From: Sodaliphilus pleomorphus
GTDB taxonomy: Bacteria; Bacteroidota; Bacteroidia; Bacteroidales; Muribaculaceae
DNA: 64,000 nucleotides
Assembly (NCBI RefSeq): GCF_009676955.1
Contig: NZ_CP045696.1
Location: forward strand, 1,428,501-1,492,500
Direction: 5' to 3'
Below, piece after piece: positions 1-9,662 of the stretch. The translations under genes and the position numbers were made by a program. The notes under the pieces were generated by a model. It did no database searches, was not told the DNA's origin, and saw only the letters and a list, made by a program, of their open reading frames with translations. The stretch's first letter is position 1, and each line of letters begins with the position of its first letter.

Positions 1-770
1 ATGCCAGGTATGTTTTCCTGCGGCACCTCGATGCCCAGGTCGCCGCGTGCCACCATCACACCGTCGGCAGCCTCGATGATTTCATCTATTTTGTCAACAC
101 CCTCCTGGTTCTCGATTTTGGCAATGATCTGGATGTCGGAATGACGCTCGTCGAGTATCTTGCGTATGTCGAGAATGTCCTGGCGGTTGCGCACAAAGGA
201 GTGGGCGATAAAGTCAAGGTTGTTGTCGATGGCAAACTGGATGTTGCGCTTGTCCTTCTCGGTGAGCGAGGGCAGGTTGATGCGCACGCCGGGCACGTTC
301 ACGCTCTTGCGGTGGCCCAGCACCGACTCGTTGAGCACCTCGCAAGTGAGGTAGTCGCCGCCCTTCTCCACCACCTTCATCTCAATCTCGCCGTCGTCGA
401 TGAGCACATCGGCGCCCAGCTTGAGGTCGCGCACAAAGTTGGGGTAGCTCACAGCAATCTGCTCGCGGGTGGTGAGCAACTCGGGCTTGCCCACAATGCG
501 CACCCTGTCGCCCGCGTGAAAGGTGATGGTGTCGGCGCCGCCGTCGATGGTGGTGGTGCGCACCTCGGGGCCCTTGGTGTCGATGAGCAGGGCGATGCTG
601 TTGCTCACGCGTCGCACGTTGGCGATGAGCTTGGTCATGCCCTCCTGGGTGCCGTGGGCGGTATTCATGCGCACCACGTTCATGCCAGCCTCAAAGAGCG
701 ACCTGATGAAGTCTTCTTCACATCTCAAGTCGGAGATTGAAGCCACAATTTTAGTTTGCTTGGTTGTCAT
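1..770 (-). CDS. pyk: Pyruvate kinase (C-terminal part beyond window)
   Basis: Cytosolic glycolytic enzyme that converts phosphoenolpyruvate and ADP to pyruvate and ATP. The reverse strand gives an N-terminus MTTKQTKIVASISDL, an AGMNVVRMNTAHG segment and, near the left edge, KIENQEGVDKIDEI followed by DGVMVARGDLGIEVP. The last two are the signature and Mg/PEP-binding segments of the pyruvate kinase barrel. The gene runs off position 1, so about 257 residues are visible and the rest of the barrel and the allosteric C-domain are missing. The start at 770 is the first ATG after a TAACTTTG box at 902-909, which implies a leader of about 130 nt. The gene is monocistronic as far as can be seen. Identification is secure. 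Confidence 0.95.
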   Translation of the reverse strand, partial: MTTKQTKIVASISDLRCEEDFIRSLFEAGMNVVRMNTAHGTQEGMTKLIANVRRVSNSIALLIDTKGPEVRTTTIDGGADTITFHAGDRVRIVGKPELLTTREQIAVSYPNFVRDLKLGADVLIDDGEIEMKVVEKGGDYLTCEVLNESVLGHRKSVNVPGVRINLPSLTEKDKRNIQFAIDNNLDFIAHSFVRNRQDILDIRKILDERHSDIQIIAKIENQEGVDKIDEIIEAADGVMVARGDLGIEVPQENIPG

Positions 771-901
771 ATATTCAGGATTGAGTTGTGTCATTGCGAT
801 AAAAATTTTGCGATTGATTCTATATAGTGCCTTGTCACAAATGGCAAAAAGTGATGACAGCGAGCCGCAACAGGCCAGTGCTCACTTTCCCCTTGAGTGT
901 G

Positions 902-909
902 CAAAGTTA
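902..909 (-). promoter_or_regulatory. -7 box of pyk promoter
   Basis: Reverse-strand TAACTTTG matches the Bacteroidetes TAnnTTTG -7 consensus. It lies about 130 nt upstream of the pyk start, so the transcript would carry a long leader. Confidence 0.6.
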
Positions 910-946
910 CAACTTCTTTTTCATTCTTATGCTACAAGCAGCGCTC

Positions 947-979
947 AAAAAAAGGCCCCGCCGGTAAACGGCAGGGCCC
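947..979 (-). terminator. Rho-independent terminator of kbl
   Basis: On the reverse strand a 10-bp stem (GGCCCTGCCG paired with CGGCGGGGCC, one G-T pair) is followed at once by seven T. It sits 48 nt past the kbl stop. Confidence 0.85.
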
Positions 980-1026
980 TATGCGATAGTTATGTGCCAT
1001 CGGCGCGGGGCAAGCCCGGCGCACGA

Positions 1027-2223
<1,197 letters not shown>

Positions 2224-2288
2224 GATAGCTGTTTTATTTATGTTGGTTTTGTCAATGCGTTTTTTCTATATATAATTGATGCGATACA

Positions 2289-2296
2289 CAAAGTTA
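2289..2296 (-). promoter_or_regulatory. -7 box of kbl promoter
   Basis: Reverse-strand TAACTTTG lies about 66 nt upstream of the kbl start and matches the TAnnTTTG consensus. Confidence 0.6.
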
Positions 2297-2366
2297 CAAA
2301 AAAACTCGAAATGCAGCTCATAAATGCCACCTAAATTTATCGCATCCAGCAACAGCCGGGGGGCGC

Positions 2367-3515
2367 TCAGACTGCAAGCATGTAGAGCAGATAAATCCAG
2401 TGAGCCACCAGGGCTGCCCCCAGGCCGCCTATGGTGTGGGAGATGATGGCCTTGGAGGTGAGCTCGCGGTAGCCCAGCGAGTCGAGCATGGCCGTGTGGG
2501 TGCTCAGGAAGCCGCTCCAACACATGCCTATGGCCGTGAACACGGCGATGGCGTTGCCGTCGATCCAGCCGTGGGCCTGGAAGTTGGGCACCAGGCTCAA
2601 GGCGGCGCCCACAGCGCCCAGCGCCGTGATGGGGAAGGCAATCTGGTGCGGGTCGCTGAAGCCAAACACGGCGTCGAAGAAGCCCGCAAACACATTGGCC
2701 ACGTCGGGCAGCAGCTCGATGCCCTCGTAGGCCGCACCGGTGTAGGCCCCCGAGGTGCTGGGCCCGAAGGTGAGTATCATGACCAGCGACGAGATGATGA
2801 GCACGCCGGGGATGATCGACAGGCCCACTTCCACACCCATCTTGCCGCCGTCGAGCAGCGAGTTGAGCGTGCGCAGGAAGGTCGACTTGCGCTCCAGGGG
2901 CGTCTGTTCCGACCCGTCGTCGGCACTCGTGGGCTCGAAGTCGACCGCCACCTCGTCGCGGTACTGCGGGTAGGCCTTGAGCACGAAGTGCTGCATGCAC
3001 CGCGTCGAGATGATGCAGCCTGCAAAGGCACCCACAAAGCCTATGAAGGGCTCCACATAGTAGCCGGCACCTATCATAAACACGATCACGATGAGGCCCA
3101 TGCCAAAGGCGGTGCCGAAGTTGGTGAGCGAGATGAACTGGAACTTCTTGAAGTGGGAGGCAAAGCGCTTGTCCTTTGACAAGGTGATGATGGCCGGGTT
3201 GTCGCTCAGGAAGGTGAGCACGGCACCCAGCGAGGCCATGCCCGGCAGGTTGAACAGCGGCTTCATGAGCGGCCTGAGCATCTTCTCAAACAGGTCGACG
3301 ACACGAAACTCGACAAAGAGCTTGCCTATGGCACCCGTGATCACACAGATGCTCATCAGGTAGAAACACGTGTTGAGCAGCAGGTCGTGGGCCGTGTGCA
3401 TCACGGTGTTGAGCATGTTGGCAGCGCCCATGCGCCACCCTATGAACGAGAACAGTGCGCCCACTATCAAGAGGCACATGCATCCACTGGCATTCTTGAG
3501 GCCTTTCAGTTTCAT
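2367..3515 (-). CDS. Nucleoside-recognition (Gate) domain membrane protein, CD0519/CD1768-like
   Basis: Polytopic inner-membrane protein of 382 residues. Hydrophobic segments lie near residues 12-30, 45-65, 95-115, 130-155, 235-255 and 280-380. A soluble stretch at about 195-225 (EPTSADDGSEQTPLERKS) separates two halves. The motifs LSDNPAIITLSKD and FGFSDPHQIAFPITALGAVGAALSL, cut here into shorter recognisable parts, resemble proteins annotated as nucleoside recognition domain or CD0519/CD1768 family. The substrate is unknown. It lies between kbl and tdh and reads with kbl, so a link to threonine or glycine handling is possible but inferred from position only. A TATTTTTG box at 3684-3691 could drive it with a leader of about 160 nt. 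Confidence 0.7.
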   Translation of the reverse strand: MKLKGLKNASGCMCLLIVGALFSFIGWRMGAANMLNTVMHTAHDLLLNTCFYLMSICVITGAIGKLFVEFRVVDLFEKMLRPLMKPLFNLPGMASLGAVLTFLSDNPAIITLSKDKRFASHFKKFQFISLTNFGTAFGMGLIVIVFMIGAGYYVEPFIGFVGAFAGCIISTRCMQHFVLKAYPQYRDEVAVDFEPTSADDGSEQTPLERKSTFLRTLNSLLDGGKMGVEVGLSIIPGVLIISSLVMILTFGPSTSGAYTGAAYEGIELLPDVANVFAGFFDAVFGFSDPHQIAFPITALGAVGAALSLVPNFQAHGWIDGNAIAVFTAIGMCWSGFLSTHTAMLDSLGYRELTSKAIISHTIGGLGAALVAHWIYLLYMLAV

Positions 3516-3930
3516 CAGTGATTAGCGATATTTTTTGTTTAAAGCATTGCAGCGCCGGCACTTTCTCTTGCCTGGGCAAGGGTCGGACCGCGCCGTGGGT
3601 TCAAAATAGTTGTCTTGTCGCCGCCGGGGAGCACTCCCCCCCATGCGACTTCGGGCTCAAATTTACATATTTCCCAAACAATACAAAAATAATTGTGGCA
3701 AAATGTTGGGCCACCCGCCCGCAACATTGCCCCGGCAGGGGTGTACCTGCTGCAAAATGCAAGCCCTCGCAGCAAAATAACCGAAAAAAAACGAGCCGAA
3801 AAACGCAAATTCTCGACAAAGTAGTGTAACTTTGCATCACAGTGCCATTGCGGGCAGCCCCGGCTCTTGCGCTCGAGGCCTGGCTGCACGGCTACAAAAT
3901 GATGAAACAAATTATCTTTAAAACGACAAT
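3516..3930. other. Divergent intergenic region between transporter gene and tdh
   Basis: No convincing gene is present. The stretch holds a reverse-strand TATTTTTG box at 3684-3691 for the membrane protein gene and a forward TAACTTTG box at 3827-3834 for tdh. ORFs here are short, unconserved in appearance and overlap both promoters. Confidence 0.6.
3827..3834 (+). promoter_or_regulatory. -7 box of tdh promoter
   Basis: TAACTTTG followed by C matches the Bacteroidetes -7 consensus, about 97 nt upstream of the tdh ATG. Confidence 0.6.
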
Positions 3931-4893
3931 ATGAAAAACGTGTTGATTATCGGGTCAACTGGCCAAATCGGGTCGGAGTTGACCATGAAACTGAGAGGAA
4001 TTTACGGTGGCGGCCACATTGTAGCAGGCTATATCCCAGGGGCTGAGCCCAAGGGAGAGCTCGCCGAGAGCGGCCCGAGCGAGATTGTAGACATCACCAA
4101 CGCGCAGCAGATTGCCCAGGCCGTGCGCAAGTACCACATCGACACGATCTACAACCTGGCTGCACTGCTCAGCGCCGTGGCCGAGAACAAGCCGCAACTG
4201 GCTTGGAAGATAGGCATAGGCGGATTGATGAACGTGCTTGAGGTGGCGCGCGAGCAGCACTGCGCCGTATTCACCCCCAGCTCGATAGGCTCGTTTGGCC
4301 CCAACACGCCCAAAGACGGCACGCCGCAAGACACCCTGCAGCAGCCCAAGACCATGTATGGCGTGACCAAGGTCACCGGCGAGCTGCTGAGCAACTACTA
4401 CGCCCTCAAGTTTGGCGTCGACACCCGCTCGGTGCGCTTCCCGGGGCTCATCTCCTATGTGACGCCTCCCGGCGGCGGCACCACCGACTATGCCGTCGAC
4501 ATCTACTACTATGCCGTGCAGGGCAAGAAATTCACCTGCCCCATCAAGGCCGGCACCTTCATGGACATGATGTACATGCCCGACGCCTTGCGAGGCGCCA
4601 TCGAGATCATGGAGGCCGACCCCGCCAAGCTCAAGCACCGCAACTCGTTCAACATCGCCTCGATGAGCTTTGACCCCGAAATTATCTACAACAAGATCAA
4701 GGAGTACATACCTGGCTTTGAGATGGTATACGACGTCGACCCCCTGCGCCAGGGCATCGCCGAGTCGTGGCCCAACCGCCTCGACGACACCTGCGCCCGC
4801 ATGGAGTGGGGCTGGAAACCCGAGTATGACCTCGACGCCATGACACGCGACATGATCGAGAAGCTGCGCGTCAAGTTCGGCATCAAGCAATAG
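3931..4893 (+). CDS. tdh: L-threonine 3-dehydrogenase, short-chain (epimerase-like) type
   Basis: Cytosolic NAD-dependent enzyme that oxidises L-threonine to 2-amino-3-ketobutyrate, the substrate of Kbl. The 320-residue protein is the extended-SDR (NAD-dependent epimerase-like) type, not the zinc alcohol dehydrogenase type. The Rossmann loop GSTGQIG is at 8-14, the catalytic YGVTK at Y143/K147 and TPSSIGSFGP at 115-124. The stretch SVRFPGLISY is typical of this family. The start at 3931 gives an immediate beta-strand MKNVLIIGSTGQIG. A strong hairpin terminator follows at 4926. The kbl gene in the same window supports the assignment. Confidence 0.93.
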   Translation: MKNVLIIGSTGQIGSELTMKLRGIYGGGHIVAGYIPGAEPKGELAESGPSEIVDITNAQQIAQAVRKYHIDTIYNLAALLSAVAENKPQLAWKIGIGGLMNVLEVAREQHCAVFTPSSIGSFGPNTPKDGTPQDTLQQPKTMYGVTKVTGELLSNYYALKFGVDTRSVRFPGLISYVTPPGGGTTDYAVDIYYYAVQGKKFTCPIKAGTFMDMMYMPDALRGAIEIMEADPAKLKHRNSFNIASMSFDPEIIYNKIKEYIPGFEMVYDVDPLRQGIAESWPNRLDDTCARMEWGWKPEYDLDAMTRDMIEKLRVKFGIKQ

Positions 4894-4925
4894 CAAAACT
4901 GCTTTTCCCCCAAAAAAGGCTACAC

Positions 4926-4972
4926 GGCGGGGGCTGCACGCGGCAAGCATGCAGCCCCCGCCGCCGTTTCTC
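4926..4972 (+). terminator. Hairpin terminator of tdh
   Basis: A perfect 13-bp inverted repeat GGCGGGGGCTGCA / TGCAGCCCCCGCC (4926-4938 and 4950-4962) follows the tdh stop by 33 nt. Only a short T stretch follows, so termination efficiency is uncertain. Confidence 0.6.
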
Positions 4973-5036
4973 GCTGCCGCAAGGGCGCAAGCCAAATCGG
5001 GTGCCCCAAAAGTGATGCAATGTGGGAATAAATCTT

Positions 5037-5044
5037 TAACTTTG
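5037..5044 (+). promoter_or_regulatory. -7 box of lolD-like operon
   Basis: TAACTTTG lies 26 nt upstream of the ATG at 5070, giving a short leader. Confidence 0.6.
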
Positions 5045-5069
5045 CACATCAAGCAAAGTTGAAAGTAAC

Positions 5070-5738
5070 ATGATTGAAGCTAAAAACATCATCAAGCGAT
5101 ATGGCAACCTCGAGGTGCTCAAGGGCGTTGACGTGACCATAGGCGACGGCATGATCGTGTCGATCGTGGGGCCCAGCGGCGCCGGCAAGACCACCCTGCT
5201 CCAAATCATAGGCACCCTCGACAAGCCCGACAGCGGCACCGTGACCTACGACGGCGTCGACGTGCTGCGGCTCAAGGACAAGCGCCTGGCCCAGTTCCGA
5301 AACAAGAACATAGGCTTCGTGTTTCAGTTCCACCAGCTGCTGCCCGAGTTCACCATGCTCGAGAATGTGGCCATACCGGCCCTCATAGGCGGCTGCAAGC
5401 AGAGCCAGGCCTTCAAGCGGGCCGCCGAGCTGCTCGACTACATGGGGCTGAGCGACCGGCTCGAGCACAAGCCCGCCGAGCTCTCGGGCGGCGAGCGGCA
5501 ACGCGTGGCCGTGGCACGCGCCCTGGTCAACAAGCCTGCCGTGATACTGGCCGACGAGCCCTCGGGCAGCCTCGACACGGCCAACAAGCAGGAGCTGCAC
5601 AAGCTCTTCTTCACCCTGCGCGACGAGATGAAACAGACCTTTGTGATCGTGACCCACGACGAGAGCCTGGCCGGCAACAGCGACCGCATCCTGCACATGC
5701 GCGACGGCATGATCGTGGAACCCGACAGCGTGATATGA
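5070..5738 (+). CDS. ABC transporter ATP-binding protein, LolD/MacB-like
   Basis: ATPase of 222 residues from the LolD/MacB/FtsE group, which energises lipoprotein release or efflux permeases at the inner membrane. Walker [10 protein letters not shown] is at 34-42, the Q-loop is near [13 protein letters not shown] (84-96), the ABC signature [15 protein letters not shown] starts at 138 and Walker [13 protein letters not shown] at 158. No permease gene is adjacent, so the partner must be elsewhere. A NigD-like lipoprotein gene starts 7 nt after the stop and is probably co-transcribed. The [10 protein letters not shown] segment resembles LolD, but without a LolC/E partner in view I assign no symbol. 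Confidence 0.85.
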   Translation: MIEAKNIIKRYGNLEVLKGVDVTIGDGMIVSIVGPSGAGKTTLLQIIGTLDKPDSGTVTYDGVDVLRLKDKRLAQFRNKNIGFVFQFHQLLPEFTMLENVAIPALIGGCKQSQAFKRAAELLDYMGLSDRLEHKPAELSGGERQRVAVARALVNKPAVILADEPSGSLDTANKQELHKLFFTLRDEMKQTFVIVTHDESLAGNSDRILHMRDGMIVEPDSVI

Positions 5739-5745
5739 CCACGAG

Positions 5746-6441
5746 ATGACTGCCTTCTTCACATCACACGCGAGCCGCCTGCTGGCCCTGCTGCTGGCCG
5801 TGGCCGCACTATCGGCGTGCCACGGCAGCGACGACGACGACACTCGCATCGTCGAGTGGCGCTACGACTTTGTGACCTACATGGGCTACTCGGGCAGCAC
5901 AGCCACCTTCGAGTACCTGGGCCGTGGCGACTCGGCCGCCATCGTGCTGCGGGCCTCGGGGCTCGACAAGCCCGGGCACTTGGCCACGGGGCAGCGCGTG
6001 CTGCTCTACTACACCGTGACGGGCACACCCAGCCCCGGCGTGCGCGATGTGCAGGCCCGCTACTACACCAGCGGCAACGTGGCCAGCGACTCGCTCAGGG
6101 TCAACACCAAGCCCGTAGAGCAATATGCCATGCACCCCATCAAGCTGCGCAGCCTGTGGCGCACGGGGGGCTACATCAACCTGCGCGGCCAGGTCGAGTA
6201 CACCGGCCACCCCCGCCAGCTCTACCTCATGGCCGACGGCGCCACCCTCGACAGCGACACCGTCGACGTCTATCTCGTGCACGACCTCATGCAGGGCCAG
6301 GACAGCACCCGCTTCTGGCGCAACTGCTACGGCTCCTTCTATGTGGGCGAGGCCTGGTACAAGCCCTCGTGCCGCGTCATGAGAGTGCACGTGCGCGACG
6401 TGGTGCGCCCCCAGGCCACCTGCTACGACTTTGCCAAGTGA
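5746..6441 (+). CDS. NigD-like lipoprotein
   Basis: Predicted outer-membrane or periplasmic lipoprotein of 231 residues. The signal peptide ends in a lipobox (LSAC, Cys near residue 25) followed by an acidic stretch GSDDDD. Short beta-strand-rich segments follow, including a GQRVLLYYTVTG motif near residue 85 and repeated aromatic strands, the pattern of NigD-like proteins of Bacteroidales. The molecular role of the family is not established; the founding member is linked to a bacteriocin locus. It begins 7 nt after the ATPase gene and likely shares its transcript. Confidence 0.65.
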   Translation: MTAFFTSHASRLLALLLAVAALSACHGSDDDDTRIVEWRYDFVTYMGYSGSTATFEYLGRGDSAAIVLRASGLDKPGHLATGQRVLLYYTVTGTPSPGVRDVQARYYTSGNVASDSLRVNTKPVEQYAMHPIKLRSLWRTGGYINLRGQVEYTGHPRQLYLMADGATLDSDTVDVYLVHDLMQGQDSTRFWRNCYGSFYVGEAWYKPSCRVMRVHVRDVVRPQATCYDFAK

Positions 6442-6514
6442 GCGACGGCCCCCACGCGTGTGGCACGCCGCCAAATATTAGGCCCCCAGGCTTGACATGT
6501 ACTCCAGTTTTTGC

Positions 6515-6522
6515 TACTTTTG
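6515..6522 (+). promoter_or_regulatory. -7 box of DUF3467-cysS transcript
   Basis: TACTTTTG at 6515-6522 matches TAnnTTTG and lies 90 nt upstream of the ATG at 6612. Confidence 0.5.
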
Positions 6523-6611
6523 TGTAGCAAAACCGCGCCTGCCGTGGCACGCATTTTGCAACCACACTTTTTTTATATTTTTGACAACAACAACATCAAC
6601 ATTACAAGAAA

Positions 6612-6941
6612 ATGGCTAACAACGACAACCAACAGCAAATCCAAATCGAAGTGCCTGCCGATGAAATGCAAGGCAAATATGCCAACCTGGCAATGATCAC
6701 CCACGGGCCAAACGACTTCTTTATCGACATGATACTCATGGCCCCCAACATGCCCAAGGCACGCGTGCAGAGCCGCATCATCATGACCCCCGAAAACGCC
6801 AAGCAGCTGCTCAACGCCCTGGCACAGAACGTGCAGAAGTATGAGCAGACCTTCGGCGAGATTCAGCCCCGCATGCCCCGCAACGTCAAGCCAGGCGCCG
6901 GCGACATCATCGACTTCCCCCTGCCCAAGGGCCAGGCCTGA
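6612..6941 (+). CDS. DUF3467 domain protein
   Basis: Small soluble protein of 109 residues with the DUF3467 pattern: an N-terminal polar stretch, then [21 protein letters not shown] and the helix [21 protein letters not shown] (quoted in part), ending in a proline-rich tail. Function is unknown; the family is often near translation or housekeeping genes in Bacteroidetes. It lies 59 nt upstream of cysS on the same strand and probably shares its transcript from the promoter at 6515. Confidence 0.85.
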   Translation: MANNDNQQQIQIEVPADEMQGKYANLAMITHGPNDFFIDMILMAPNMPKARVQSRIIMTPENAKQLLNALAQNVQKYEQTFGEIQPRMPRNVKPGAGDIIDFPLPKGQA

Positions 6942-7000
6942 AACAGCGGCACAACTGCATCACAACACAGCAACACTTCTTTTTAAAGCAGAGAACGACA

Positions 7001-8479
7001 ATGGAAAACAAATTGTTTATCTACAACACCCTCACCCGCAGCAAGGAGCTCTTCAAGCCCATCGACCCGCCCCACGTGGGCATGTACGTGTGCGGCCCCA
7101 CGGTGTACGGCGACCCGCACCTGGGCCACGCCCGGCCGGCCATCACCTTCGACGTGCTCTTCCGCTACCTCAAGTACCTGGGCTACAAGGTGCGCTACGT
7201 GCGCAACATCACCGATGTGGGCCATCTTGAGCACGATGCCGACGAGGGCGACGACAAGATCGAGAAAAAGGCACGGCTCGAGCAGCTCGAGCCCATGGAG
7301 ATAGCCCAGTACTACACCAACCGCTACCACGCCGCCATGCAGGCGCTCAACGTGCTGCCCCCCAGCATCGAGCCCCACGCCACAGGCCACATCATCGAGC
7401 AAGAGCAGCTCGTGAAGGAAATCATGCACAACGGCTACGCCTATGAGAGCAACGGCAGCGTCTACTTCGACATCGAGAAGTACAACCACGACCACCACTA
7501 CGGCGTGCTCTCGCACCGCAACCTCGACAACGTCATCAACGAGAGCCGACAGCTCGACGGTGTGGGCGAGAAGCACAACCAAGCCGACTTCGCCCTGTGG
7601 AAGAAAGCCTCGCCCGAGCACATCATGCGCTGGCCCTCGCCCTGGAGCGACGGCTTCCCGGGCTGGCACTGCGAGTGCACCGCCATGGGACGCAAGTACC
7701 TGGGCAACCACTTCGACATCCACGGCGGCGGCATGGACCTGGTGTTTCCCCACCACGAGTGCGAGATCGCACAGGCCGTGGCCAGCCAGGGCGACCAGAT
7801 GGTGCACTACTGGATGCACAACAACATGATCACCATCAACGGCCAGAAGATGGGCAAGTCGCTGGGCAACTTCATCACCCTCGAGCAGTTCTTCACCGGC
7901 AAGCACGAGAGCCTCGACCAGGCCTACAGCCCCATGACCATACGCTTCTTCATTCTCCAGGCCCACTACCGCGGCACCGTCGACTTCTCCAACGAGGCCC
8001 TCAAGGCCGCCCAAAAGGCCTATGAGCGCATCATCGACGGCTGGCACCGCCTGTGCGAGCTCAAGCCCGCCAGCAAGACCACTGTGCGGCTCGACAACTA
8101 CCGCCAGCGCTGCGCCGAGGCCATGAACGACGACCTGCAGACGCAAAACGTGATCGCCACCCTCTTCGACGCCTGCAAGGCCATCAACCAAGTCAATGAC
8201 GGCCTCGCCACCATCGACCAGGCCGACCTCGACGAGCTCAAGAGCGTGTTCAACGACTACCTGTTCACCGTGCTCGGCGTGCGCGACGACGCCGCTGGCG
8301 CCGGCGGCGTCGACCTGGAACCCTACAAGAAAGCCGTCGACCTGCTGCTCGAGGTGCGCAAGCAGGCCAAGGCCGCCAAGGACTGGGCCACCAGCGACCT
8401 GATACGCAACAAGATGAACGAAGCCGGCTTCGACGTGAAAGACACCAAAGACGGCTTTGAGTGGAAAGTGAAACAATAG
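7001..8479 (+). CDS. cysS: Cysteine--tRNA ligase
   Basis: Class I aminoacyl-tRNA synthetase that charges tRNA-Cys in the cytosol. The 492 residues are typical. The zinc ligand Cys31 is in [19 protein letters not shown], whose HLGH at 40-43 is the HIGH motif. The zinc-site GWHCECTAM segment is near 222-230, the [14 protein letters not shown] motif near 246, and KMGKS (K283-S287) is the KMSKS loop. The DALR-like anticodon region fills the C-terminus. It follows the DUF3467 gene and precedes a tRNA pair. All catalytic motifs are intact. Confidence 0.97.
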   Translation: MENKLFIYNTLTRSKELFKPIDPPHVGMYVCGPTVYGDPHLGHARPAITFDVLFRYLKYLGYKVRYVRNITDVGHLEHDADEGDDKIEKKARLEQLEPMEIAQYYTNRYHAAMQALNVLPPSIEPHATGHIIEQEQLVKEIMHNGYAYESNGSVYFDIEKYNHDHHYGVLSHRNLDNVINESRQLDGVGEKHNQADFALWKKASPEHIMRWPSPWSDGFPGWHCECTAMGRKYLGNHFDIHGGGMDLVFPHHECEIAQAVASQGDQMVHYWMHNNMITINGQKMGKSLGNFITLEQFFTGKHESLDQAYSPMTIRFFILQAHYRGTVDFSNEALKAAQKAYERIIDGWHRLCELKPASKTTVRLDNYRQRCAEAMNDDLQTQNVIATLFDACKAINQVNDGLATIDQADLDELKSVFNDYLFTVLGVRDDAAGAGGVDLEPYKKAVDLLLEVRKQAKAAKDWATSDLIRNKMNEAGFDVKDTKDGFEWKVKQ

Positions 8480-8491
8480 CCCACACCGCCC

Positions 8492-8525
8492 CCGTGGCCC
8501 CGCCGCAAGAGCGGCCAGGCCACGG
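8492..8525 (+). terminator. Hairpin downstream of cysS, weak terminator
   Basis: CCGTGGCC / GGCCACGG stem, with extra inner pairing (CCGC/GCGG), lies 12 nt past the cysS stop. It is followed by A-rich sequence and only then by four T, so it may be a weak or RNA-stabilising element. Confidence 0.4.
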
Positions 8526-8574
8526 AGCAAAAAAAATTTTGGGCCAAACACTTGCACAATTATAAAAACATCGT

Positions 8575-8582
8575 TAATTTTG
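8575..8582 (+). promoter_or_regulatory. -7 box of tRNA-Gln/tRNA-Leu promoter
   Basis: TAATTTTG lies 38 nt upstream of the tRNA-Gln 5' end, with TTG at 8552-8554 spaced 20 nt upstream as a -33 element. It fits the Bacteroidetes sigma-ABfr promoter layout. Confidence 0.6.
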
Positions 8583-8620
8583 CACCGCTATTGAGACGAT
8601 GAGTTTCATGGCGATAGGAT

Positions 8621-8694
8621 TGTCCTATAGTGTAATGGTAACACAACGGTTTTTGGTGCCGCATTTCCTGGTTCGAGTCCGGGTAGGACAACCA
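8621..8694 (+). tRNA. tRNA-Gln (anticodon TTG)
   Basis: The acceptor stem TGTCCTA / TAGGACA pairs perfectly (8621-8627 and 8684-8690). The anticodon loop reads TTTTGGT, giving TTG. A T-arm GGTTCGAGTCC is present and CCA appears to be encoded at 8692-8694. A 117-bp span including a hairpin separates its start from the tRNA-Leu. Confidence 0.95.
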
Positions 8695-8702
8695 AATGTG
8701 TG

Positions 8703-8737
8703 AAAGGGCCTCCTACATTGCGAGAAGGCCCTTTTTA
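8703..8737 (+). terminator. Hairpin between the two tRNAs
   Basis: AAGGGCC / GGCCCTT stem with a 16-nt loop, followed by a run of five T. It could terminate or process the transcript between tRNA-Gln and tRNA-Leu. Confidence 0.55.
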
Positions 8738-8742
8738 TTGAA

Positions 8743-8824
8743 GCCCAGATGGCGGAATCGGTAGACGCGCTGGTCTCAAACACCAGTGGAGCAATCCGTG
8801 CCGGTTCGACCCCGGCTCTGGGTA
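8743..8824 (+). tRNA. tRNA-Leu (anticodon CAA), integration target
   Basis: The acceptor stem GCCCAGA / TCTGGGT (8743-8749 and 8817-8823) includes one G-T pair. The anticodon stem CTGGT/ACCAG encloses CTCAAAC, giving CAA. A long variable arm and the T-arm GGTTCGACCCC are present. Its last bases form the left copy of a 15-bp sequence repeated at 15542 and 16528, so the tRNA 3' end is the integration site of the neighbouring element and is restored by it. Confidence 0.93.
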
Positions 8825-8827
8825 CAA
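8813..8827 (+). repeat. att core copy 1 (left junction)
   Basis: CGGCTCTGGGTACAA overlaps the last 12 bases of tRNA-Leu. The identical 15 bp occur at 15542-15556 and 16528-16542. Confidence 0.85.
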
Positions 8828-8829
8828 AG

Positions 8830-8871
8830 ATAGGCTGTTAATCGGTTGATTTTCAGCCTATTTTTATTTTT
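8830..8871 (+). terminator. Terminator-like hairpin just inside the element's left end
   Basis: ATAGGCTG / CAGCCTAT stem (8830-8837 and 8854-8861) followed by a T-rich run. It sits 6 nt after the tRNA-Leu 3' end, so the element brings its own tRNA terminator. A diverged copy lies at 16545-16588. Confidence 0.65.
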
Positions 8872-8893
8872 CAATAAGCAACCAATAAGCAAA
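8872..8893 (+). repeat. Left arm-type repeat of the integrative element
   Basis: Two tandem CAATAAGCAA units (11-bp spacing) form a 22-bp sequence found identically and in the same orientation at 15405-15426, close to the other end. Paired tandem motifs near each att core are what an arm-binding tyrosine integrase needs. Binding is inferred. Confidence 0.65.
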
Positions 8894-9115
8894 AACCAAC
8901 ACAATACCTCATTTTTGCCCTCAAAATTGCCTCATTTGTGGCGGTCGCTGGGTTCAACATCGGCGGCGGTGGATTGTGCCAGCGGTTGAAGGTGGCGGCT
9001 CATCGCCTCGGCGAGGGTTGAGGTGTTGAGGTCGGGGCGGCTGGCGGTGCTGGGGTGCTGCTTTCCACCTGTGGCGAGGTGTGACGGCGAGGCACAAAAG
9101 AAACAGGGCAAAACC
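8894..9115. other. Left-end region of the element, possible broken coding sequence
   Basis: No intact gene is called here. On the minus strand the frame one step from the preceding gene stays open from about 9115 down to a stop at 8932-8934. It reads protein-like segments such as DLNTSTLAEAMSRHLQPL but has no upstream start. This could be the frameshifted tail of the gene at 9116-9364 or chance. Confidence 0.3.
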
Positions 9116-9364
9116 TCATCGGCTCGCCCTGTCGCTCATCGGCGAGGGTGGGTGTTTACAATATAAGCACAATCCTAACCGCTGCACTCGCTTACAGGTG
9201 TCGGGGTGGGTGGCTTTGGTGAGGCGGTCTAACTCGCTCTCAATTTCCTCGGCGGTGGCGGTGTCATAAGATAGCCAGCCCCTCAACTCATCATCTTCAA
9301 TATAACCACGCTGCAAAGCCTGTAACAGCATTATTTTTTTCTCTCTATTAAGTTCAATCCTCAT
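9116..9364 (-). CDS. Unknown small element protein
   Basis: Unrecognised protein of 82 residues. The first half is helical and charged (MRIELNREKKIMLLQALQRG, then YIEDDELRGWLSY and EEIESELDRLTKA). The second half has CLYCKHPP, a possible metal-binding cysteine pair. Its start overlaps the end of the 95-residue gene by 11 nt, suggesting coupled translation. An open frame continues beyond its stop in another phase to 8932, so the C-terminus may have been changed by a frameshift. It is the last gene of the element's minus-strand series. Confidence 0.55.
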   Translation of the reverse strand: MRIELNREKKIMLLQALQRGYIEDDELRGWLSYDTATAEEIESELDRLTKATHPDTCKRVQRLGLCLYCKHPPSPMSDRASR

Positions 9365-9641
9365 CGGCTAAATTGTTTGAAATCTCATTTATAACGCTGG
9401 TTAATTGCTCATCGGTGAGGGAGGTTATATCAATGCTTTGTGCCTGTTGTTTTGGGATTATATATTGCATTAACTTTTCAAGTATTATTAGCCTGTCTTT
9501 GGGTTCTAACGCTTTCAAATCCCTCACCATTTGGCGGCGGTTCTTATCAATCACCTCGCCAATAAACGCCCTCACGCTCTTTGTTACTTTGTTAGGCACG
9601 CCCTTTGGTCTGCCGTTTGGGTTGTTGGTCTTACCTTTCAT
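9354..9641 (-). CDS. Small GRPKG-type mobile-element protein (DUF5681-like)
   Basis: 95 residues with the N-terminus NNPNGRPKGVPNKVTKSVR, then a helical region containing ALEPKDRLIILEKLMQYIIPK. This pattern is common in small proteins next to terminase or integrase genes of Bacteroidetes prophages and integrative elements, sometimes annotated DUF5681 or terminase-small-subunit-like. The role is unknown; the basic GRPKG stretch suggests nucleic-acid contact. It follows the HTH gene by 21 nt and overlaps the next gene. Confidence 0.65.
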   Translation of the reverse strand: MKGKTNNPNGRPKGVPNKVTKSVRAFIGEVIDKNRRQMVRDLKALEPKDRLIILEKLMQYIIPKQQAQSIDITSLTDEQLTSVINEISNNLADED

Positions 9642-9662
9642 CTTTGTAAATCTTTGTTGTTT

